Assembly: GCA_902812385.1 (NCBI GenBank)
Contig: CADDZD010000013.1
Coordinates: 1 to 45,808, forward strand
Direction: 5' to 3'
DNA: 45,808 bases
From: Clostridia bacterium
GTDB lineage: Bacteria > Bacillota > DSM-12270 > Thermacetogeniales > Thermacetogeniaceae
Below, piece by piece: positions 10,232 through 17,440 of the stretch. Positions within the stretch are counted from its first letter, which is position 1, and each line of letters begins with the position of its first letter. The notes beneath the pieces are model-generated. The model ran no database searches. It saw only the letters and a list, made by a program, of their open reading frames with translations, and was not told where the DNA came from. The position numbers and the translations under genes were made by a program.

Positions 10232-11452
10232 TCAGGTTCGGTATTGAGCGTTGATCCGCACATAGTCGAAGGAAAGGTCACAGCCCCAGGCCATGGCCTC
10301 GGCACCACCCTGTTTGAGGTCGAGGGTGATGATCACTTCCCTGCCCTCTAAAATGGACCGGGCACGATCCTCATCGAAAGAGAGTGCCGTTCCCCGGGCG
10401 GCAACCTGGAGGTCTCCCAGATAGATATCGACCCTGTCCGGGTCAAAGGGAACGCCTGCGTTCCCCGCCGCCGAAAGGATCCTGCCCCAGTTGGCATCCT
10501 CGCCAAAGAGAGCGGCTTTGACCAGACTGGAACCGGCAACGGCCCGGGCGATTGTGCGCCCGTCCTCTTCGCAGGCGGCGCCTTTCACGCGGACCTCCAG
10601 GAATTTCGATGCCCCCTCTCCGTCCCGGGCGATCATTTTCGCCAGCTCCCTGCACACCTCAAACAGGGCGTCCCGGAACAGGAGAAAACCCGAACCCTGG
10701 CCGGTGATCGGCTCGTTTCCGGCCAGGCCGTTGGCCAGGCAAACCACCATATCGTTGGTGCTGGTATCACCGTCCACGGTGACAGCGTTGAACGAGCGGT
10801 CCCCGGCCCAGCGAAGGGCGTCGTACAGGGCATCCGGGGAAATGGCCGCATCAGTGGTGATAAAGGCCAGCATGGTGGCCAGGTTCGGGTGGATCATCCC
10901 CGAACCTTTGGCAATCCCCCCAATGGTAATCTCCCTTCCTCCACACATAAACTTCACCGCATACTCTTTTGGGGTTGTATCCGTCGTCATGATCGCCTCC
11001 GCCGCAGCTCCCCCGCCGGTTACGGAAAGTTCCCGGACCGCCCGGCGAATCCCGGCTTCGATCTTCTGCATGGGAAGCGGCACCCCCATGACACCGGTTG
11101 AAGCCACGACCACGTGCTCCGGGGCTATGCCCAGCATCTCCCCGGCCCAAAGGGCCATCTGCCGGGCATCGGCCAAACCCTGCTCCCCGGTGCAGGCGTT
11201 GGCGATGCCGCTGTTGACCACAATCGCCTGGGCGGTCTGACCGGCCAGGTGCTGTTGCGTCACCAAAACGGGGGCTGCCTTCACCTGGTTCTGAGTGTAA
11301 AGCGCAGCGGCTACCGCAGGCACCTGCGAGTAAATCACCGCCAGGTCACGTCTTCCCTTTTTGCGTACCTGGGCCACAACCCCGGCCGCTTGAAAACCCT
11401 TTGGCGCCGTTACACCTCCTGGTACAAGATCCCACTTCGTTGCGTTTTCCAT
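10232..11452 (-). CDS. argJ: Bifunctional ornithine acetyltransferase / N-acetylglutamate synthase
   Basis: ArgJ moves the acetyl group from N-acetylornithine to glutamate, closing the acetyl cycle. The precursor is cleaved into alpha and beta chains at an ATML motif, here at residues 192-195 (LATMLAFITTDA), with Thr193 as the new N-terminal nucleophile. TTDTTPKEYAV near 156-166 is also conserved. Because no argA or argE is in the operon, the enzyme probably also makes N-acetylglutamate from acetyl-CoA, which fits the bifunctional type but cannot be proved by reading. The start is ATG at 11452, with AGGAGG 12 bases upstream; a TTG one codon earlier has better spacing. The length of 406 residues is normal. 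Confidence 0.96.
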   Translation of the reverse strand: MENATKWDLVPGGVTAPKGFQAAGVVAQVRKKGRRDLAVIYSQVPAVAAALYTQNQVKAAPVLVTQQHLAGQTAQAIVVNSGIANACTGEQGLADARQMALWAGEMLGIAPEHVVVASTGVMGVPLPMQKIEAGIRRAVRELSVTGGGAAAEAIMTTDTTPKEYAVKFMCGGREITIGGIAKGSGMIHPNLATMLAFITTDAAISPDALYDALRWAGDRSFNAVTVDGDTSTNDMVVCLANGLAGNEPITGQGSGFLLFRDALFEVCRELAKMIARDGEGASKFLEVRVKGAACEEDGRTIARAVAGSSLVKAALFGEDANWGRILSAAGNAGVPFDPDRVDIYLGDLQVAARGTALSFDEDRARSILEGREVIITLDLKQGGAEAMAWGCDLSFDYVRINAQYRT

Positions 11453-11474
11453 CAACCCAGGGCACCTCCTGTAG

Positions 11475-12518
11475 TTAGAGATATAGACCCGGAACGGACA
11501 GCCCCGCCGTTTCCGGAAAACCGTACATGAGATTCATATTCTGGACCGCCTGACCGGCGGCGCCTTTTACCAGATTATCGATCACCGAAACAACGATCAC
11601 GCCCCTCCCCCTGTTGACGGTAAGGCCGAGACAGCACCGGTTGGTCCCCCGCACCCAGTTGGTCTGGGGCCACTCCCCGTCTTCGGCGAACTCGACAAAA
11701 GCCTCTCCGGCGTAAAATTCCCTGAAGATCCGGCGCAGGGAGGTGCTGTCAAAGGGCCGCAGCAGGTTTGCGTAAACGGTGCTGAGAATCCCCCTGGTCA
11801 TGGGGATCAGGTGGGGGGTAAAGGTGACCTCCACCCTGCCTCCTGCCAGAACGGAGGCATAGTAGGCGATTTCGGGAGTGTGCCGGTGGGAGCCCACGGA
11901 GTAGGCCCGGACGTTTTCATTGCATTCAGAAAAATGGCTGGTCAGGGCCAGAGTCCGGCCCGCTCCGGACACACCTGACTTGGAATCCACGATGATCGAC
12001 TGCAGGTCGATCAGACCGTGCTTCAAGAGAGGAGCCAGGGCGAGCAGAGCGCTGGTAGGGTAGCATCCCGGGTTGGCTACCAGCCGGGCTGCGCTCACAG
12101 CAGACCGGAAAAGCTCCGGCAGCCCGTAGACTGCCTCCTTCAGGAGGTCAGGAGCCTCGTGAGGCGTCTGGTACCATTTTTCATAGAGGCCCGCCTCGGG
12201 CAACCGGAAGTCGGCAGCCAGATCGATCACCCGCTTCCCCTTGCCCAGGGCCTCCTTGACAAAAGGAGCGGAAAGGCCGTGCGGCAAGGCGAGAAAAATC
12301 AGATCTGAAGTGGAGATCAGTTCCGGCACCTGGTCCAGGTCCTTGATTTCCAGTTCCACATAGCCCCTCAGGTGAGGGAAAACCTGGTCGATGGTGGAAC
12401 CGGGGAAATCCCGCGCGGCTGCCTTAATTGACGTTACATGGGGGTGTTTGCACAGGATGCGCACCAGTTCCTCTCCGACGTATCCTGTCACCCCTACAAT
12501 ACCGACCTGTATGCCCAT
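11475..12518 (-). CDS. argC: N-acetyl-gamma-glutamyl-phosphate reductase
   Basis: The enzyme uses NADPH to reduce N-acetylglutamyl phosphate to the semialdehyde, the third step of arginine synthesis. A Rossmann start, VGIVGVTGYVGEEL, and the catalytic cysteine C152 in ANPGCYPTSALLAL identify it. The length of 347 residues is typical. The ATG at 12518 follows GGAGAGGAG closely. It is the first gene of the arg operon, with a roughly 30-base leader from a promoter that overlaps an ARG box, so the whole operon is probably repressed by ArgR with arginine. The argR gene is not in the window. Confidence 0.97.
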   Translation of the reverse strand: MGIQVGIVGVTGYVGEELVRILCKHPHVTSIKAAARDFPGSTIDQVFPHLRGYVELEIKDLDQVPELISTSDLIFLALPHGLSAPFVKEALGKGKRVIDLAADFRLPEAGLYEKWYQTPHEAPDLLKEAVYGLPELFRSAVSAARLVANPGCYPTSALLALAPLLKHGLIDLQSIIVDSKSGVSGAGRTLALTSHFSECNENVRAYSVGSHRHTPEIAYYASVLAGGRVEVTFTPHLIPMTRGILSTVYANLLRPFDSTSLRRIFREFYAGEAFVEFAEDGEWPQTNWVRGTNRCCLGLTVNRGRGVIVVSVIDNLVKGAAGQAVQNMNLMYGFPETAGLSVPGLYL

Positions 12519-12556
12519 TCTCCTCTCCCCTATCGAAAACTAAATGTTACTTCATT

Positions 12557-12585
12557 ATTATACATATCTATGCATAATCATACAA
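12557..12585 (-). promoter_or_regulatory. Sigma-A-type promoter of the arg operon
   Basis: On the minus strand a perfect -10 box TATAAT (12557-12562) lies 17 bases from a poor -35 box TTGTAT (12580-12585). Transcription would start near 12550, giving a leader of about 30 bases before argC. The ARG box overlaps the -10 and the spacer. Confidence 0.7.
12559..12576 (-). promoter_or_regulatory. ARG box (ArgR operator) overlapping the arg promoter
   Basis: The minus-strand 18-mer TATGCATAGATATGTATA matches the general ARG box pattern TNTGNATWWWWATNCANA at all but two positions (one W and the C of the right half). It covers most of the -10 box and the spacer, the classic position for ArgR repression. 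I see only one convincing box; ArgR operators often occur in pairs. Confidence 0.72.
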
Positions 12586-12715
12586 CAAAAACTATTAAAT
12601 TTTTACCCTTGGCTTAAAAAATATGAGGACGAAAATGTTCGTTATGGCGGGTGGTGAAGGCCTGAAATAGAAGTGCCAGGATTATCATAATATGAAGGCA
12701 GAGCAACGGCAATTG

Positions 12716-12753
12716 AAAAAAAACCAGCAGCCGATCACCCCGGAAACTGCCGG
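12716..12753 (-). terminator. Intrinsic terminator after the AmmeMemoRadiSam operon
   Basis: On the minus strand CCGGCAG (12747-12753) pairs with CTGCTGG (12724-12730), with one G-U pair and an optional inner CCG/CGG stem. A run of eight T follows directly (12716-12723). It lies 31 bases past the radical SAM gene stop and separates that operon from arg transcription. Confidence 0.75.
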
Positions 12754-12784
12754 ACAAAGAGGTTAATACTTCGATCAAAAAAAC

Positions 12785-13810
12785 TCACTCTTCATTATCA
12801 TCAACAACGACCTCGATCCTGGTGCCACACTCCCTACACTTCCTCCCTTTAAGTCCGGGAACGGTTACCCGGTACCCACCGCGGCGCACCAGCAGGTTTC
12901 GGCAGACGGGACAGTAGGTATTGTTGACATCCTCGCCCAACTCCCAGGCGTTGCCGACATAAACGTATTTCAACTTGCGGCGGGCCAATTCCCGGGCCCT
13001 GGTGAGGGTCTCCAGGGGTGTTGGAGGAAGCTCCATTTTATACCGGGGAAAGTAGCGGGAAAAGTGAAGCGGGATTGCCTCATCAAGGGATGCCACCCAG
13101 TCCACCAGGGCACCGATCTCCTCCTCCCCGTCATTCATGCCCGGCACGAGCAGGGTGGTAAGCTCTATGTGGCATCTGCCGTGGGCGGTCTCAACGGTGC
13201 GCAGGACCGGTTCTAACCCCCCCCGGCAGACCTTTTTGTAATAATCCCCTGTGAAAGCCTTGACGTCGATGTTCATGGCATCAATGTAGGGAAGCAGCTG
13301 GCGCAGGGGTTCTTCGTGCACGGAGCCGTTGGTGACGAGGACGTTCTTCAGCCCCTTCTCGTGCGCCAGTTTTGCACTATCGTAAACGTACTCATACCAT
13401 ACCAGAGGCTCCGAATAGGTGTAGGCGATGCCGATGGATGCGGAGTTGTCCCTGGCCCTGATGGCGATCTCCACGAGCCTCTCCGGTGGGACCTCCTCCG
13501 TAACCGGGTCACCGTGGGCAATCTCCCAGTTCTGGCAAAAGCGGCAGTGAAAATTGCAGCCGAAGGTGCCGACCGAAAAGATCTGGCTGCCGGGGTAAAA
13601 ATGATACAAAGGCTTCTTTTCAATGGGGTCCACTCCCCAGGAAGAAACCCGCCCGTAATTCAGGGTATACAGCTTCCCCCCGGCGCTTCTCCGCACCCGG
13701 CACAACCCGGTACGGCCTTCAGGCAGACGGCAGTTATGGGGGCAGAGACGGCACCTGACCTCTTCGTTCGCGGTTGCCTCGTAAAACTTTGCTTCACGCA
13801 TCTTCATCAT
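12785..13810 (-). CDS. amrS: AmmeMemoRadiSam system radical SAM enzyme
   Basis: This is a radical SAM protein of the family always found beside Memo-like and AMMECR1 proteins; its substrate is not established. The cluster motif CxxxCxxC is C85, C89, C92 in GCNFHCRFCQNW. Four more cysteines lie before it (C20, C23, C27, C37, in a CRLCPHNCRL context), and the C terminus has a zinc-ribbon-like CPVC...CREC, so extra metal sites are likely. The length is 341 residues. The ATG at 13810 overlaps the TGA of the upstream gene by one base (TGATG), which implies translational coupling; GTG at 13813 and ATGs at 13807 and 13801 are alternatives. A pyruvate formate-lyase activating function was a former annotation for this family but no PFL gene is near. 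Confidence 0.93.
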   Translation of the reverse strand: MMKMREAKFYEATANEEVRCRLCPHNCRLPEGRTGLCRVRRSAGGKLYTLNYGRVSSWGVDPIEKKPLYHFYPGSQIFSVGTFGCNFHCRFCQNWEIAHGDPVTEEVPPERLVEIAIRARDNSASIGIAYTYSEPLVWYEYVYDSAKLAHEKGLKNVLVTNGSVHEEPLRQLLPYIDAMNIDVKAFTGDYYKKVCRGGLEPVLRTVETAHGRCHIELTTLLVPGMNDGEEEIGALVDWVASLDEAIPLHFSRYFPRYKMELPPTPLETLTRARELARRKLKYVYVGNAWELGEDVNNTYCPVCRNLLVRRGGYRVTVPGLKGRKCRECGTRIEVVVDDNEE

Positions 13811-15180
13811 CACTCGTAGCGGGTGACTTCAAAGCGCTCCAGTTCCACCGGTTCGTCAGGCCGGATACCGGCCTTCTGGCGGGCGATGGCTACCTGCTCA
13901 GCCACTGTGTTAATCCCCTCAAGGTTGGGAAGCAGCAGGCCGGTACGACCCTTGCTCCTGACAATGACCCCATATCTCTTCGGGTCCAACTCCTTTTCTG
14001 AGGCGATGGGTTCCGGTGGGCTCAGCACGTCCACCGATATCTTTAACTCCGGAACCTCCTTGAGTTCGACCGGCCAGAAACGCGGGTCCTGCACTGCAGC
14101 GCTGACCGCGTTGTGAATAATCTCGGCAGCTATGTTTTCCTGCACCGGTTTAATGGTGCCGATGCAGCCCCGCAGCTGGCCGTGTTTTTTCAGAGAAACA
14201 AACACCCCTGCCTTTCCCTCCATCCCCGGCGGAAGCGGATCCGGGACCGGCAGCAGTTTGTGGGTGCGCAGGTAATGTTCGATACTGGCCTTGGCAAGCC
14301 TGACAAAAGGCGAAACCTGTTTTCCCGGGATGGAGCCCGTGTCTGTTTTTACTCCCTTTGGTCTCTCCTTGATGCGGAAGTCGGCAACCAGGTACCCTAC
14401 CCCAAAGGGGCCTTCGTAGGAATAAATATGGCTCGTGACGTCATATTCCTGGAGAGCGCCCAGGAGCATGATGATCGGCCTAAGCCCGCACTCCCCGGCC
14501 CGCTCGATCAGTTCCTCGGGGAGGTTGAGGATGCGTTCGGTATCCATTTTTTCCAGGGCTTCCCGGATAATCTGGTCGAAAACCTTTCCTTCGGGGGTAT
14601 AGCCAGCAGGGGCACCCGGGATCAGGCAGTGAGAGAGATCTCCGCTGGCGATCAGCCCTACGCGACGGGATGACTGAGCGGCAGCCCGTCCGACGGCCTG
14701 TCCGAACTTAAACAGCTCCTCAAAGGGCAGGAGACTGATTCCGAAAGCAACCAGGGATGCTTCGACTCCGGCTTCCTTGAGATAGTACAGCGGTACCAGC
14801 ACCCCGTGATCCAGCCCCTTTGTCTGGCAGGCATCCCGGCTGCCGCGCACCACCTCAATTACTTCAACCCCTGCCTTGTCAGCTTCGGCAGCAATGGCGC
14901 TGGCAAGAGCCAGGTCATTGGCTGCTTTGAAGGCTACCTGTGGGGCGCCAAATGCGGCGAGGCTACCGGTCAATTCCTTGCAGCCCAGGTATCCCATTGC
15001 TCCACGCAGGAAACTGCCATGCGGGCTTATAAAAACAAGGGTCTCAGGATTTGCGGAAGCCGCTGCTTTGGCCCATTCCCGCATGCCGGCAACGGTTTGC
15101 GCCACCTTCTCTAACTCTTTTCCCCCAACTTCCGGAACAATAATCGGGGGATGAGGAGATAGACCAGCAAATACAAGCAT
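13810..15180 (-). CDS. AmmeMemoRadiSam proteins B and A, fused (Memo-like + AMMECR1)
   Basis: The 456-residue protein joins two domains. Residues 1-270 resemble the LigB/Memo family of class III extradiol dioxygenase fold, with candidate metal-ligand histidines H10 (SPHPP), H54 (ISPHGSF), H125 (GLDHGVLVP) and H184 (SGDLSHC). Residues about 285-456 are an AMMECR1 domain with its hallmark hexapeptide LRGCIG at 336-341. Human MEMO1 and AMMECR1 are separate relatives; the bacterial function is unknown. ATG at 15180 is chosen since MLVFAGLSPHPP is the expected N terminus; its ribosome binding site (GGTGG) is weak, and TTG at 15198 is possible. It has its own promoter and is coupled to the radical SAM gene. 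Confidence 0.92.
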   Translation of the reverse strand: MLVFAGLSPHPPIIVPEVGGKELEKVAQTVAGMREWAKAAASANPETLVFISPHGSFLRGAMGYLGCKELTGSLAAFGAPQVAFKAANDLALASAIAAEADKAGVEVIEVVRGSRDACQTKGLDHGVLVPLYYLKEAGVEASLVAFGISLLPFEELFKFGQAVGRAAAQSSRRVGLIASGDLSHCLIPGAPAGYTPEGKVFDQIIREALEKMDTERILNLPEELIERAGECGLRPIIMLLGALQEYDVTSHIYSYEGPFGVGYLVADFRIKERPKGVKTDTGSIPGKQVSPFVRLAKASIEHYLRTHKLLPVPDPLPPGMEGKAGVFVSLKKHGQLRGCIGTIKPVQENIAAEIIHNAVSAAVQDPRFWPVELKEVPELKISVDVLSPPEPIASEKELDPKRYGVIVRSKGRTGLLLPNLEGINTVAEQVAIARQKAGIRPDEPVELERFEVTRYE

Positions 15181-15224
15181 CTTCTGACCACCGCCCAAGT
15201 AAAATTACCTTTTTCACAGCTTCC

Positions 15225-15253
15225 ATTCTATCCCAAAATATCTGAGGAATCAA
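15225..15253 (-). promoter_or_regulatory. Sigma-A-type promoter of the AmmeMemoRadiSam operon
   Basis: The minus strand has TTGATT (15248-15253), a 17-base spacer and TAGAAT (15225-15230). The start point would be near 15218, giving a leader of about 38 bases. Confidence 0.75.
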
Positions 15254-15280
15254 CTTCCCTCGATAGAGACAGGGGGAAGA

Positions 15281-15303
15281 GACAGGGGGACGGTTCTCTT
15301 GTC
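15281..15303. repeat. REP-like hairpin with G-U pairs
   Basis: The plus strand reads GACAGGGGGA, a CGG loop, then TTCTCTTGTC. As plus-strand RNA all ten positions pair, three as G-U. A partial copy, GAGACAGGGGGAA, precedes it at 15266-15278. The sequence resembles the dispersed hairpins I recall from intergenic regions of Peptococcaceae-type genomes, but that is from memory. No REP-associated transposase is in the window. Confidence 0.5.
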
Positions 15304-15322
15304 GCAAGAGGCGTATAACAGT

Positions 15323-15478
15323 GGTTTATCCTTGCTGGCGCAGCGACCCCGCACTCACCGAAACTCTGCCGTTAGCTGCTCCTTCGTCAAGGGCAAGTAA
15401 CAACCTCCGCAGGTCGCTCGCTTGCTTAAAATTCACCTGCTACGGGATTATGGTACGGGAGCAAGCGCAAGGATAAAC
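15323..15478. repeat. MITE-like repeat, copy B (about 156 bp)
   Basis: Copy B begins GGTTTATCCTTGC (15323-15335) and ends GCAAGGATAAAC (15467-15478), a 12-base inverted repeat matching the ends of copy A. Its core 15366-15418 is 51/53 identical to 2341-2393 in the same orientation. Its outer 20-25 bases match copy A with ends exchanged: the left end matches the reverse complement of A's right end, and its right end that of A's left. It lacks the left internal arms of A, so it looks like a shorter or internally deleted relative. Confidence 0.75.
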
Positions 15479-15560
15479 GAAACGTATTCTCAGGGCAGCC
15501 GATAAGACAACATCTCAAGCGAAAACAGTATACTCTCTCGGAGAGCCAATTTCAATAAGT

Positions 15561-15590
15561 GACATCCTCCCCTCATATTGAGGGGATTAC
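15561..15590. repeat. IS200/IS605-end-like hairpin (solo remnant)
   Basis: An 8-bp perfect stem, TCCCCTCA (15568-15575) with TGAGGGGA (15579-15586) and a TAT loop, sits in the context GACATCC...TTAC. This layout resembles the subterminal hairpin at ends of IS200/IS605-type (TnpB-bearing) elements. No tnpA or tnpB is near, and no T run supports a terminator reading. The family link is inference from resemblance only. Confidence 0.4.
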
Positions 15591-15615
15591 TGCCCCCTGG
15601 CGCTCCCCCCACTCT

Positions 15616-16389
15616 CTAAAATGGGCAGGTGGGTGCCGGTTCACCTGAGAAGTAGCGGACCACACCGGCATATATGCACCAGGCGATTTTTCCCTGGTGG
15701 GCAGGCTGGGACATCAACCGCTCCTCCCTGGGGTTGGAGAGAAAACCGATCTCTACCATCACCGCCGGTACCCCGGCATTGCGCAGGACGAAGAAATCCT
15801 CGCTCCGGACCCACCGGTAGCTCTGGCCGAGGTTTTTCAAGAGTTCTTCCTGGATCAGGCTGGCCAGCCTCTTGCCCTCCGGATCTTTAGGATGATAGAA
15901 GGTTTGAGCGCCCCACCATCTGGGGGATGAAATGCTGTTGGCATGAATGCTGATGAAGAGGTCTGCCCTGTATTGTTTGATCAGATCCATCCGCGCCTCA
16001 AGATCATCCCTTTTGCGAACGATGGCGCTGCTCTGATGTTCCGGATCGCTCAGGTCATAATCCCCATCTCTCGTCAGGATCACCGTCCCTCCTGCCTGGC
16101 TCAGGTATGCACCCAGTCGCCTGGCCACCGCCAGATTTACATCCTTCTCCAGAACGCCGGAACCGCCGACACAGCCGGGGTCGGCTCCCCCATGTCCCGG
16201 GTCTACAACGATCACCTTGCTGGCAACAGACCATGATAAGGCCTCTAATGCCTTGCGCTCCCGGTAGGCCACATACCAGGGATGAGCTGCCATCCCCAGC
16301 AGTATGGCCAGCAAACCGGTCCAGATCAATCGGTGATTTGGTTTGAAAACCCGAAAAAAAATAAAACCCCGCACGGACCCGCCCCCCAT
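15616..16389 (-). CDS. cwlD: N-acetylmuramoyl-L-alanine amidase, CwlD type
   Basis: This Amidase_3 zinc enzyme cleaves the stem peptide from muramic acid. In spore formers CwlD acts with PdaA to make muramic lactam in the cortex. After a short basic N terminus, one membrane segment (about residues 21-36, LIWTGLLAILLGMAAH) anchors it outside the membrane. Catalytic and zinc residues are visible: DPGHGG at 63-68 (H66), E81 in VLEKDVN, H149 in SIHAN and E213 in MVEIGFLSN. The length of 257 residues fits CwlD. The ATG at 16389 has only a weak AAAAGG; GTG at 16374 after a G-rich stretch is an alternative. It follows the rpsI terminator, so it needs its own promoter, which I could not identify. Confidence 0.88.
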   Translation of the reverse strand: MGGGSVRGFIFFRVFKPNHRLIWTGLLAILLGMAAHPWYVAYRERKALEALSWSVASKVIVVDPGHGGADPGCVGGSGVLEKDVNLAVARRLGAYLSQAGGTVILTRDGDYDLSDPEHQSSAIVRKRDDLEARMDLIKQYRADLFISIHANSISSPRWWGAQTFYHPKDPEGKRLASLIQEELLKNLGQSYRWVRSEDFFVLRNAGVPAVMVEIGFLSNPREERLMSQPAHQGKIAWCIYAGVVRYFSGEPAPTCPF

Positions 16390-16440
16390 GAAAAACCTTT
16401 TCCAACCAAAATGTTATGCGTATCCCGGCGAGATTATCCT

Positions 16441-16477
16441 GAAAAATAAAAGTGACGGAGAAAACCAATCCGTCACT
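16441..16477 (-). terminator. Intrinsic terminator after rpsI, end of the ribosomal super-cluster
   Basis: On the minus strand AGTGACGGA (complement of 16469-16477) and TCCGTCACT (complement of 16451-16459) form a perfect 9-bp stem with a 9-base loop, followed by TTTATTTTTC. It lies 8 bases after the rpsI stop. Confidence 0.9.
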
Positions 16478-16484
16478 GCTTTCA

Positions 16485-16877
16485 TTAACGCTTGGAGTAC
16501 TGCGGCGCTTTCCGGGCTTTTTTCAAGCCGTACTTTCTTCTTTCCTTCATGCGCGGATCCCTTGTTAAAAAGCCCGCCTTCTTCAAATAAGGCCTCAGGC
16601 TGGGATCGGCCTTTAATAAGGCCCGCGCCAGTCCGAGCCTGATTGCTCCCGCCTGTCCGCTTACACCGCCGCCCTCGACATTGGCGATGACATCGAAACG
16701 CCCCACGTTTTTGGTAAGCTCCAGAGGTTCCTTGACCATAACGATTGAAGAGCGCTTCGGGAAAAAGTCCTCAGCGTCACGACCGTTGACCACGATTTTA
16801 CCCTCCCCTGGTACAATGCGCACCCGGGCAATCGCAGTCTTTCTTCTCCCCGTACCCTGATACATTACCTGTGCCAC
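16485..16877 (-). CDS. rpsI: 30S ribosomal protein S9
   Basis: S9 binds the head of the 30S subunit, and its C-terminal tail reaches the P-site t[19 protein letters not shown] at the start and the basic C terminus ending KAPQYSKR (the invariant SKR tail) identify it. The 130 residues are normal. The start is GTG at 16877 with GGGGGT upstream. It is the last gene before a strong terminator, 14 bases from rplM, and is probably co-transcribed with rplM from the promoter at 17398-17427. Confidence 0.97.
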   Translation of the reverse strand: MAQVMYQGTGRRKTAIARVRIVPGEGKIVVNGRDAEDFFPKRSSIVMVKEPLELTKNVGRFDVIANVEGGGVSGQAGAIRLGLARALLKADPSLRPYLKKAGFLTRDPRMKERRKYGLKKARKAPQYSKR

Positions 16878-16891
16878 GAATCCACCCCCTT

Positions 16892-17326
16892 TTAATTACC
16901 GATTTCCCAAGCTTCCGGGCGCTGGGCGGTGTGGGGATGATTGGATCCGCTGTATACCCGGAGCTTCCTGAATATCTTCCTGCCGAGACGGTTATGGGGT
17001 AGCATCCCCCACACGGCCTTTTCCAAAGCCCGTTCCGGCTTCGTTTTCAATAGCGTGGCGTAGCTCATCATTTTCAAGCCTCCGGGAAAGCGTGTATGCC
17101 AGATGTAATTCTTCTTCTCCAGCTTTTTCCCGGTGAGTTTCACCTTTTCCGCATTGATGATGATCACATGGTCACCGACATCAACGTGGGGCGTAAAAGT
17201 TGGCTTGTGTTTTCCCCGCAGAATGCGCGCCGCTTCGCTTGCCAGCCTGCCCAGGGGCTTACCGTCGGCATCGATCACATACCACTTCCGCTCTTCTTCC
17301 CCAGGTTTGGCCATATATGTGCGCAT
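16892..17326 (-). CDS. rplM: 50S ribosomal protein L13
   Basis: L13 is an early-assembly protein of the large subunit. [16 protein letters not shown] at the N-terminal side and [19 protein letters not shown] in the C-terminal half are family hallmarks; 144 residues is the common length. The ATG at 17326 follows GGGAGGTTATTGT. A consensus promoter lies about 72-100 bases upstream. In several Firmicutes the rplM leader carries an autoregulatory RNA; the roughly 65-base leader here may do so, but I could not draw a convincing structure. Confidence 0.97.
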   Translation of the reverse strand: MRTYMAKPGEEERKWYVIDADGKPLGRLASEAARILRGKHKPTFTPHVDVGDHVIIINAEKVKLTGKKLEKKNYIWHTRFPGGLKMMSYATLLKTKPERALEKAVWGMLPHNRLGRKIFRKLRVYSGSNHPHTAQRPEAWEIGN

Positions 17327-17397
17327 ACAATAACCTCCCTATCGTCACAGTCCTGCCCACCCATCTAAAATTCGGAAATTCGGCTTCAACAGCTTTT

Positions 17398-17427
17398 ATT
17401 CTACGTAACCACTCATCCCTTTGTCAA
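17398..17427 (-). promoter_or_regulatory. Sigma-A promoter of rplM-rpsI
   Basis: The minus strand shows a perfect TTGACA (17422-17427), an 18-base spacer and TAGAAT (17398-17403), in the gap between truA and rplM. Transcription would start near 17391. Confidence 0.82.
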
Positions 17428-17440
17428 GCAAATCCAACCT

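Noticed and set aside
12622-12670. Fifteen-codon plus-strand open frame in the gap between argC and amrS
   Set aside because: No ribosome binding site or promoter; probably chance.
15568-15586. Intrinsic terminator for cwlD
   Set aside because: The stem is good, but no T run follows on the minus strand, so the mobile-element-end reading was preferred.
17327-17397. L13 autoregulatory leader RNA before rplM
   Set aside because: Position is right, but I could not pair a convincing conserved structure by eye; a covariance-model search would decide.
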